Source of the DNA: Neodiprion pinetum
Lineage: Eukaryota; Arthropoda; Insecta; Hymenoptera; Diprionidae
Assembly: GCF_021155775.2 (NCBI RefSeq)
Contig: NC_060234.1
Coordinates: 5,590,283-5,654,282 of the forward strand
Length of the DNA: 64,000 bases
Direction: 5' to 3'
The notes below the pieces were generated by a model. That model saw only the letters and a list, made by a program, of their open reading frames with translations. It ran no database searches and was not told the origin of the DNA. Position numbers and translations under genes: made by a program. How positions within the stretch are numbered: the first letter of the stretch is position 1; every line of letters begins with the position of its first letter. This document shows positions 1-9,415 of this stretch, piece after piece.

Positions 1-89
1 AAAATTGATCTATCAAACGGAAATAGAATATTATTACAAGTATACATGTATATTAGAGTGGTAGTTAATTTCCAACGTAAACTTCTGAC

Positions 90-446
90 CCCTGGAATCG
101 ACAGGTAATGACGAAAAAATAGTGTATGAATTATTTCAGATTTTTTTTTTCGAATAAAAAGTGTGCCGAAATCGATTTGAAATTGAAAAAGCTCATTTTT
201 CGAGTAAAAAAAAAGTGAGCAATAGTTCAATTCATTTTGTTTGGTCGGAAAAAAAACTTTAAAAAAAAATTTAAAAAAAGGATTAAACAATAGTTTTCTT
301 CTTTTGTACTCGAAATTTGAGATTTTTTCCTTTTTTTTTTCATCACATTCTAAATTTCGACTTGATTTAGGCATCGTTTCCAATCAAGCTAGAAATCGGA
401 AATAATTAACACACTGTTTTTTCGGCGTCATCTATCGATTCCAGGA
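90..446. mobile_element. Imperfect fold-back inverted repeat (MITE-like)
   Basis: The left end (from 91, CCTGGAATCGACAGG) reads as the reverse complement of the right end (CTATCGATTCCAGG, ending near 444). The pairing continues inward: TAATGACGAAAAAA at ~106 pairs with TTTTTTCGGCGTCATC at ~417, and AATTATTTC at ~130 pairs with GGAAATAATT at ~399. Matching then weakens towards a centre near 270. A non-coding long inverted repeat of ~357 bp without an open frame fits a MITE or fold-back element. No clear target-site duplication is visible, and the family is not recognised. Confidence 0.55.
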
Positions 447-487
447 GTACGAAGTATATGTTGTAAATCAACGACCATCTTAATATA

Positions 488-501
488 CATACACACACAC
501 A
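488..501. repeat. (AC)n microsatellite
   Basis: A short run of AC dinucleotides within AT-rich intergenic DNA. Confidence 0.7.
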
Positions 502-677
502 TGCGCATACAGAGTTGTGAGTACCATACGAAATCGATTTTACAATAGTTACTGATAATTATTGTATATCTGTAGCAGTGTGTTATGCGTATTATGCAGT
601 GCGTAGAATTGTTAAGTTAATGATGAAACTGTACAGTTATGGTTTTTTTTTTTCTTCTAGTTGCGTTCATTTATATA

Positions 678-694
678 CATATATATATATATAT
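678..694. repeat. (AT)n microsatellite
   Basis: AT dinucleotide run inside a wider TATA/ACAT-rich stretch, about 660-720. Confidence 0.75.
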
Positions 695-958
695 CTCTAT
701 ATATACATAGATACATATATACAGTGGGAACAAATATAATGTGTTAATGTACATAGAAATAATATTGTCTAGAAATAGCTTTGGATATGTGGGAGCATAA
801 CATGTTCAATGGTTTCTGCAAAGTATCTCGACACTCAAATAATTTTGGCTAACAAGCATGTGTATACGTAATTGTTTCAATTTGAATAGTGAAATTACCG
901 TACGTCGGGGTTCATTAGCAATATAACCGTAAAAGATATTATATTACAGACCAACTTA

Positions 959-1131
959 TTAGGACAGTGTCCTGGTTTAAAGGCCTAAAAGTGACGTTCG
1001 ACGATTTTTCTAATAGGGACAGAAACAACGAAGCTTTTTGAGATTCGTTGTTTCTCTCTTTTTCAAAGAAATAAAATAAAAAAACGTCGAAAATCACCTT
1101 ATTTAGGCCTCTGAACCAGGACACTGCCTTA
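959..1131. mobile_element. Fold-back inverted repeat (hairpin MITE-like)
   Basis: The ends are near-perfect inverted copies: TTAGGACAGTGTCCTGG at the left and CCAGGACACTGCCTTAA at the right. AAAGGCCTAAA/TTTAGGCCT and ACGTTCGACGATTTT/ACGTCGAAAAT continue the arms inward. They close in a perfect 11-bp stem (GAAACAACGAA / TTCGTTGTTTC) around an 11-base loop near 1033-1043. The element carries no coding capacity. The terminal TTA..TAA could contain a TA target duplication, which is inference. It differs in end sequence from the element at 90-446. Confidence 0.65.
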
Positions 1132-2432
1132 ATTAATAGACGCGCATTACGGATTGTGCGCCAGGAAAACCGCGTACAACATAACGTGAATTTTTTCATT
1201 TAACTAATAGTATTGAACGAATCTTCAAGTAGAAATTTTCCGCGGGAAATAGTTGCGCAAGTAAATTGCAAATGTTACACGTTACGAATGTAGTGGGAAC
1301 AGGAAAACAATATGGCCACCCGTTTACTCACCTGCGATTAGATTTTGGCTCTAAAATCGTATCTAGCATCGGCCAATCGTCGATCATTGTTTTCCGTCAA
1401 ACAAAATGACGGCACTAACACTTTGATTATGATATATGCTTCGATAAAAGCCTATAAACGGAGTATTTAGCTTCCGTGATTCACTCACACATGACTCTAG
1501 AGTGTTGCCTACATGCAGGGTTAATTGAAAAAAATATACACATGGTAGAATGGAATATAATATCGCCATCGGTGTTCCCGCCTAATTAAATAAAATGAAA
1601 GATAGATTTATACAGTCATTGTGTAAAACTATAGATACTGATTACTATGTTAGGTATACGATTTAGAAGCGTTGTAAATAGCATAAATTGTGAAACCTCT
1701 TATATGCAACTATCGTTAAGCCGTAATAAATTTATTGCCATAATCTCTCGTTTTCAAAATACACAACAATGATGATACTAATGATAATGCTATGTAGTAA
1801 TAATCAATCGACGATAAATCATTAGGTTAAATGATTGGACTGTGGACAATCATACGGGGTTCGGCATCATGTGGTACCTACCTAACAATCCCGTGATTGA
1901 TATGCTAGTTAATTCATCATGAATGTAAGAATGTATCGCATTAGTTTACTTACGTTATTCAAAATTCAGCGTAATCAAGGTTTCATTTGTTCGTCACCGT
2001 GCGGTTTCCGTTTAATCTTTGAAATCTGGAAACATCGATTCAGCCCCGAAATATTCTTATACAGAATATTATTATAATGTTTCGCTTAATTATATTACAT
2101 GATTGATATATTGATAAACTTTTGGTATTACTTCAGTGCAATATACGTAAATTTTCTTCATATGACATAATGGAGGAAAAAAAGAAAAAATTAAACTACC
2201 AAATTTATAGTACCTAGATCTATGTTAAACAGATTCAATAATTATATCGTTAAGGAAGAAGAAAAAAACGAGGTGAATTAGTCTGACTTCAACAAACATT
2301 ATATAATTAATATTTCATCTTTTCTTTAATCATTTCTTCATTGTTTATTCTCTCTTTGTATTTAACCGTAATACATATACATATTAAGAATATGACAAGG
2401 ATTTGATGATATCTTGTGTGTAAATATTTAAT

Positions 2433-2482
2433 ATTAATAATACTAATAATAATGATAATAATAATAATAACAATACTAATAA
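2433..2482. repeat. (TAA)n-rich microsatellite
   Basis: Interrupted TAA/AAT trinucleotide tract in AT-rich intergenic DNA. Confidence 0.75.
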
Positions 2483-3928
2483 AGTAACAAAAAACGTTTC
2501 TATAAGTTTTTTCTCTTCTCTTCTGTTTTTGTATAGTTATGGGGTTTCTTAATAATTATAGTGATCACATCGGATATCGTGAACGATGTAACAATATTGG
2601 CATCGTGGGGTGAGAAATGAAGAAATGAAGGAGAAAACAGTAATAAAATTTTTTTGATTTATTTAATATATTATTATCATCATTACTATTAATATTATCG
2701 TTATTAAATAAAATAAAATCTATGCAATAAAAAGTCGAAAATACTATATAAAAAAAAAATAATTGGAAAAACTAAAGTGCGTTACTCGTAAACCATCACG
2801 AAAATGTACAAAAACAAATTGATAAATTCAATAAGAATAAAATAACCGCGCATGCATCAAATCAATCAGTGTGTAACAAAACGACATGAATGCATTTTCG
2901 GACCGCCACTATAATTTTTTTAATTATTCAATTCTATTCATTTTGTAAATATTAATGCCACTTGAAATTTAATTTCAATTATAGTTCAATTGGTATTGTA
3001 TTTGCGTCGACTAGGTCTTCAGAGCACTTGAAAAATAAAATTATCGTCCGTAACACATGTATGTACAAGTACATAGATTGAGTGTAAAATCTTTTAATCA
3101 CATTACTGTTTGTCAGTAATTATAACGTTGCTACAATTTTCTCTAATTCAATAGCAAGAATAGCAATGACAGCGCGCAAGTAAGAACATTGTGAAATATA
3201 AGAAAAAATTACGGTTGCGATTTATCTATTACAATTTGCAACACCTCTTTGTATGTATGACTAGGCTATGTATCGTATATCAACATTACACTATTATTAC
3301 AGTTCGCCCACGCATGCAAAATGTCAAATAATTTAAACACTACTTTCGTCATGGTGAAAACGATTTTCTGAAAATTTTCAAAAAACGTCTGTACCGTTCC
3401 GTTTATTGTAATCAATAGATATAATGTTGGGAGAAAAACAGACAAATTTTTCACCAGTGCATCTATTTTGCATTGATTTTTATTTTTTCCCCAACCTACC
3501 TGAGTATGCGTCTCGAAATTTATCTTGAGCTGTTACTTTGAATCTATAGGTTGACAATGCAAAACGAGATACAAACAAACGATGACTTTGTGTTACAGAT
3601 GAGTATTTGATTATTAGTGTTTATAAGTTAATTTGAGAGCACCTAAATAAAGGAGGGAGGGTGGGAGGGTAAGTTTGTTGATGACGATGAAACAGGAATT
3701 AGAATCACTGCATGCACGATAATAAATATACACGCATTCGTTTTAAGGATGAGTGATGCGGGGATGGTGAGTGAATTTTTATCATTCTTCATATGCATAC
3801 TATGAAGTGTATAATTTATATTCGTTGTGGAGGATAAAAATTTTCTGACACTCGCAAGATACATAATTTTTGGTTGGGTTAAAAAGAAGTTCAAAACAAA
3901 CGTACAACAACGGGCAGGTGTATCTGTG

Positions 3929-4879
3929 CTACCTGCGTCGCTCCCCTTTCTGAGTTTTTCGCTTTTCTTTTTTCTCTTCTTTAAGCTGCTTCTGCTTTTC
4001 CCTGTATCGGAATATAAGTGGAATCAGATGTTGGCGAAAAGATGATGAAAAAAGTTTTGATCGTTGATAAATCGAATAATGATATAACAAATCAAAGTGA
4101 AAGGAAATTACCGATCCTCCTTGTCCTTGTCTTTCTTCTTCTGACTCTCCAGTTTGGCCCTTTCGCGTCTCTCTCGCTCCTGATGGGCGATAACGGCTGC
4201 ATTCATATTCTTCTCAATACCGCAATCGCCGCCAGCGGCACCTTCCTCTTCGCCCTCGCCCTCACTTTCCTCGTTATCAGACATCTGGCTATACTGTGCG
4301 AGTATCGTCTCTCTGATCCGCCTTTCCTCTTCCGTGTAGCTCCGGGTCGTAGTTGTCGGCAGGCTCTGGGACTCGAGCATCCTGACCAACCTGACGTCAA
4401 CGTCTTCGGTCGGCGCGAGATCATTTGTGGGTGTTATTTTAGTCAACGATTCTGCCCATGCAGCGAGTATCTCGGCAACGTGTTCGTCGATCTTATTCTC
4501 CTGCCGATAGAAAACATGTTTTTGTGTGTCAGTGATGCAATAGCTAAACGCGAATGACGATTTTTGACCTTTTTCGCGGAAGGAATTCGGGAAACCGTCT
4601 CGATAGCTAATTATTCGTTGCTATTTTCGTGCGCAGAGCTGAATCGAAGCTCGAACGGTACGGACGACGGTGACATAACCTCAAAATATATATATATTCG
4701 TGTACAATTCTCACCGTAACTCCCATGAGGATTCCTTCGAGCGCTTCGGATTTCTCAGTGTCGGTCTCATCGCCTTCTAATATCCCCCTTATGTAAGTAC
4801 CGAATACACCTTCGTCAGTGTTCAAAGCTTGTAATTTTTTACTTAGCCAAGTATCGAAAGAGTCTGTTGCTGCTGCCAT
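3929..4879 (-). CDS. CCDC43: Coiled-coil domain-containing protein 43 (CCDC43)
   Basis: Three exons on the minus strand: 4879-4715, 4500-4112 and 4001-3929. The intron ends are GT-AG and the reading frame is continuous, giving 208 residues plus a TAG stop. The start is the ATG at 4879; the frame upstream has no other in-frame ATG before a stop. The N-terminus (FDTWLSKKLQAL, then TYIRGILEGDE and LEGILMGV) matches the conserved CCDC43 domain. Exon 2 adds IDEHVAEILAAWAE and a KxxTxEERRIRETILAQYS block, then an acidic stretch. The last exon is a highly basic coiled-coil tail ending KTQKGERRR, close to the vertebrate ending as I recall it. The length is like the family's usual ~220 residues. CCDC43 is a conserved small protein without a well-settled molecular function. 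It is transcribed away from the acid phosphatase gene, leaving a shared upstream region. Confidence 0.93.
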
Positions 4880-7054
4880 GTTCAATAATCTACTCGACTT
4901 GGGCCCTTCTTATTCTCCGAACTTGACTCCTGAAGCCTCTCACTGGCGTCGAGTTGATTTTCGGTGAGACGCATGCGCAGTTTGACAAAGCTTGGCTTGG
5001 ATATAGGTAAGTATGCAATTGGCATTGTAGAACCTTTCATACAACCCGAAGCAGACTGCACCTGATTGCATGCAACTTGTCGTACTTTCGATAAACCGAA
5101 ATGCATACAACTAGGTAGTTCCAAAATATGAAAGTACCGTATTTTCGCTTGAAACATCTATTTCTTGCCGCCGTTATCATTACTGACACTGAGAGATAGG
5201 ATAAAAATGAAAATACTTGAATGATAGGTTTTTTGTAAACGTAGTCTCGTAATGAAATATTCAGTGGCAGAGACAGGAAAGTGAAAAATCAAATGAAAAA
5301 GAATCAAGAAATTATTCATAAAGTGCGAGCCTTTAACAATGTCTTGAATAAAAAAAGTTCGATACTGTATAGACCGCTGAAACGATCATCAGTGTATATA
5401 GTGAAAAGTGTATTTGAAGATGCGACTCAAAAACATTATTAGAAAAAAATTGGCAACCGAATATTGTTTCATACACTGTTTTAAAACCAATCGTTATTCG
5501 AGTGAAACTTTATTGCCTACAATGATTCCATCACAAGTGTATAATCTAAGAACAGTGTTGATTAAGTTGGAAAACGATTGTTTATTCATTTATTGAGAAA
5601 TTTGCGACTGTATACCTTAAGAATGTTATTTGTCTAAAAAAAAACTCGGCGAAATTTGAAATTTCTACACCAAATTCTGTTCCATAAAAATGAAATTTTC
5701 CGAGATATTCCTGCTAGTTTTGAGATCGGCAGCCAAAGACGCATTATCGCCGCGCTAATACGTAACGAGTATAGTGCGTGACATGTGTGAAAGTGAGTCC
5801 ATGTATGTACACTATTGTACACACGCTCGTGATCAGTCTGTGGTGGTCACACCGCAATCTCGTGACGAAGGCAGATTGGTTACCATGGCGGCGAGAGACT
5901 GGCGTGTGGTTGCATCGTAAGAGTGATCAGCTGTTCAACCATTCATAGTATTGTTCTACTCTACTGAAGCTGCGTCGAGATACGAGCCCTTTTATCAGTC
6001 GCTCGTTTTGAGCAAAGTGCGCGATATTTCCCGCCTGATTTCGCTAACTTGAGCGCTGTGTTTACCCGAGACTTGTGTCGTATCGTAAGTGGAATTCCAT
6101 ACAGCAATTACACGTCGTAATATGTTTACTCTCTACGGTGTATCGTATACTTACCGTTATAACGTACCGGTTCTCTCATTTTGTATACTGCAGAGTATAG
6201 CGTTAACTGTGCACAATCAACCATTGCCACGCAAACGAAACTGCGTGATTCGAAATAATATACTTTGAAAGTAGTGCAGAAATTTAATCATCGTGCTCAT
6301 GATATTTGTATTTTTTTTTATTTTAACCGTTAATGAACACGCCCATTGTCAGTTCAAGACGATGTTACACTGATCGGAAACTTCATATTAGACAGTAAAT
6401 AAAATTGCAACAATTGTTGTGTAAATCAATCCAGAAGCGTGAAACAAAAACAGTCAACCAGATTTATTATACCTTAAGATGTTGAGAAAGTTTTTTTTAT
6501 TCAGATTCTTACAGCCTAAAGTTTTTGTTTCAACTGAGTTCCCACTTTTCAGCAGTGAATGTTAGTGAAATTAATTTTCATACAATTCTATTCCTCGTAA
6601 ATTATTGTTTTAGCGAATAAGTTATGAAATCGGATCTTATGGCCAAGCGGTGAATATTGAAGATATCGTGCCAATTGTTATCTATAATTTATTATCACAG
6701 CGAGTGATGGAAAAGTAAACATTTCGAAGACGATTATTATTATTATATGCTTCACGTACGGTTGAACGTCACTGAAAAACGCAGAACACGAGTGATGCAT
6801 GAAGGTTGAGGTCCCGGCGATACGATACCATTCGTATGAGGTTCCATTTTATTCTGTTACAAAATCGAATCTAGTGCGCAAGACTTGCACGGAGAAATGC
6901 GCGCGGTGTAATAAATGCGACGCATTTGAGTCTCAGCGTGGTGACCAGTGAAATTCTGCGTCGAAATATCGTTGAAATAAGTAATTTACACACGCAGTTT
7001 ATACTATGTGCGAAATGTAGTGTAAGTGTGTGTAACGATCGGTCAATTATAACG
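4880..7054. promoter_or_regulatory. Shared upstream region between CCDC43 and acid phosphatase
   Basis: About 2.2 kb lies between two divergently transcribed start codons. It should contain both promoters, although none can be pinpointed with certainty. An insect-type initiator-like TCAGTC lies near 5996. A good GTAAGT donor follows near 6086, which could mark a 5' untranslated exon of the acid phosphatase gene. A short ATG-started exon candidate lies at 5885-5916 (separate entry). A 91-codon open frame on the minus strand (5157 to 4882) ends just before the CCDC43 start; it resembles no protein I know and is not called. Confidence 0.45.
5885..5916 (+). other. Candidate alternative first coding exon of the acid phosphatase gene
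   Basis: An ATG in strong initiation context (ACCATGG) opens a 10-codon frame reading MAARDWRVVA plus two bases, and then meets a GTAAGA donor. Its phase is 2, the same as the exon at 7055-7107. It can therefore join the acceptor at 7565 without breaking the frame and would give a different short N-terminal tail on the same protein. This is inference from splice phase and start context only. Confidence 0.3.
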
Positions 7055-9415
7055 ATGGAGAAAAGTTCGGAGAAATCTTCATCTGTTCCGATAGAAATTG
7101 AAACCGAGTAAGAATTTGCACGAGAAAAAATACACCTATCCACGTTTCTCATGAAAATCAATCTTTATATCAAACCGGTGTAAAGTAACTGAAAATGCAT
7201 GTCGTGAAAAATAATTTTATCCCACAGTATGTGAAATTTCTTGTGTTGACGCTATCTCCGTTGAAAACTCACGCTTGACTATTAAATAAATTTAAAATTA
7301 TGATAACAAGTAACGGTGATCTCGGTATGTAAATTCCAAGGAAGTTTTATCTACTGATAATAAACGCGTTCGTAGAGTAAAGAAATGACGAGCAAAATTT
7401 TACGAAACGATATTTTTTCGCAGTCTTGCGGAGCGCTGCGAGTTAGAGACTGAGTCAAACCTAGTTTATTCAATTCACTGTAGTACGGTTTGCAAATCCT
7501 TTGTTTACTACCACTGTGCTGACGAATTTTCTCATGAAATTTTTCCGTTTTTTCTTTGTACTAGAAGCGATCAAATGGACATTCCCGGAGGATTTTTGGC
7601 GAACAGTTGCAGGAGAGGTCGTCGAGGAGTATGTGTGTCCGTTGTGGTTTTTGGGGCGATTATCGCCTGCGTCCTGCTGGCATTTACCGCCTTCGCATCG
7701 CCGGCTCATACTTCAAGAAATCTTCAGCAAGTGCTTATAGTAAGTTTCTTTATAAGGACTTGTAAGATGGTTCATTTGATTGATTGATCGGTACATTTAT
7801 ACAATTCAAACTTCTATACTAGGCGTTTTAGAAAATCAAACTCCGCAAAAAGATAAAAAAAAAATGTATTGAACAGATAAGATTTTTATCCAAAACAGAG
7901 TAAAATTAAAAAAATTCATTTTCCAGGTATTTCGACACGGTGACAAAAACCCTGCTGAAACGTATCCGAACGATCCGTATGCGAATCACGAGTGGCCAGA
8001 CGGTTGGGGTGCATTGACCAAGGTTTGATTGGTAATCTAATTAGATGAAAAAAAGCATTCACGTCATCTCCACTTTTCTAAACTTTAAGCAAGTGCTATT
8101 TTTCGTTAGAATTATGGTTGGATTGGTAGTTTGAAAAGTTTGTTACATCCTCAGAAAGGAATGCTTCAGCTTTATACATTGGGTCAGCGGTTGCGCGTAA
8201 TGTACAGATCATTGCTCGGGGACAAGTATCAAAGCAAGGATCTTCTGGTGTACAGCAGCTACGCCGACAGGTGCATCATGTCGGCACAAGCGCTTTTGGC
8301 AGCGCTTTACCAACCAGGAACCGAGGATATGTTTATACCGGGACTTGCGTGGCGTCCGATTCCCGTCCACACCATACCAAGGCACATAGACAAGGTATGC
8401 GAAGCCACAATTTCACTCAGCATCTGAGGAATCGAGTGAACGAGTTGACGATTGTCGATTTCCGAACAGTTGATCGTGGCTAAAGCACCTTGTCCACGGC
8501 TAGACAGAGAGCTGCAGCAGGCCTACTTGAATTTCAGTACAAGCGCCAACGGTTCGTTGGATACCATGTACAGGGAACTGTCAGGCTATACTGGGAAGAA
8601 CATAGCCTCGGTACTGGACGTTGAGTTGTTGTACAACTTACTAGAGATTGAGGTACCGCGAGAATTGTTCAAATTATTATCGGACCCAACCACTGGTTGC
8701 ATTTTTATATCTCAAATGCATTCTTGATCCTCTGTCCAGGTGCTAAACAATCTGAAGCTTCCTGAGTGGGCTAAAAACTACTACAACAATCGGACTAGAG
8801 AACTTGCTGCGCAGAGTCTGGCCTTGTTCACCAGCAATGTGATGCAGAGACGACTTAGAGGCGGTGAGTATAATGGAAGATCAAGAGCTGCAGTGGACAC
8901 AAAGTATGTCCATTTATTGTTAGACTAGACGCATCGGGAGTAAAAAAAGTATCTGAAGTCGTACTGTCGTTGATGCAGGTCCGCTTCTGAAGGAAATTTT
9001 GACGAACATGTGGATGCGGCGTAACGGCACAGATGATCGTAAAATGTACCTTTACTCGGCTCATGACCTTACGCTTGTCACAATTCTGAGGACAATGGGA
9101 TTCACCGAGGAATCAACGCGACCGGAATACGGAGCTGCACTGATTTTCGAGTTGTACACAACGGCCGGTGGTCAAGACCACGAAGTCAGGGTAAGTTATC
9201 GTCTGCACTGTGTACAGGTATCAATTTACTATTTGGGGTGTGAATCATTAGAACTAGACTTTGATCCGCAGATATCCTATTTGAACAACACGGAAACTAA
9301 TGTTCCTCATGTCATGAACGTGAAAGGATGCGGGGAACCTTGTCTGTTGGAGACTTTGTTCGAAGTATGGGAACCAGTCTTGCCTCAGGACTGGAACAGC
9401 GAATGCTTGACCTAA
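7055..9415 (+). CDS. Histidine acid phosphatase, membrane-anchored (lysosomal/prostatic/venom acid phosphatase family)
   Basis: Eight exons: 7055-7107, 7565-7739, 7927-8022, 8110-8394, 8470-8652, 8740-8863, 8979-9190 and 9272-9415. All introns are GT-AG and the frame is continuous over 424 codons, giving 423 residues. The family hydrolyses phosphate monoesters at acid pH through a phospho-histidine intermediate. The catalytic RHG motif is at residues 79-81, within VFRHGDKNP, where the usual second Arg of RHGxRxP is Lys. The proton-donor pair His334-Asp335 lies in YSAHDLTL. Near the end, cysteines in GCGEPC and in WNSEC fit the conserved C-terminal part. Residues ~40-62 are strongly hydrophobic after a basic RRGRR, so the enzyme is probably a type II membrane protein facing the lumen or outside. 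If Met22 is used, the same segment could act as a signal peptide. N-glycosylation sequons (NFS, NGS, NRT, NNT) support a secretory route. The exact orthologue among insect acid phosphatases is not decided. Confidence 0.93.

Larger units (their letters stand above)
1..3928. other. AT-rich intergenic region
   Basis: No convincing gene is visible on either strand. The DNA is AT-rich with many homopolymer runs. It holds two fold-back inverted repeats (90-446 and 959-1131) and small microsatellites, listed separately. A 57-base exon-like stretch on the minus strand (1388 to 1332) starts with ATG and ends at a good GTGAGT donor. It could be the first exon of a gene lying to the left of the window, but nothing else supports it. 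Confidence 0.6.

Noticed and set aside
4108..4557. Plus-strand 179-codon frame over CCDC43
   Set aside because: It lies antisense to the CCDC43 exons; the minus-strand reading gives a conserved protein with matching splice sites.
4882..5157. 91-codon minus-strand frame just upstream of CCDC43
   Set aside because: It has a true ATG but no recognisable similarity and ends three bases before the CCDC43 start codon region. At most it is an upstream frame if transcripts start that far out.
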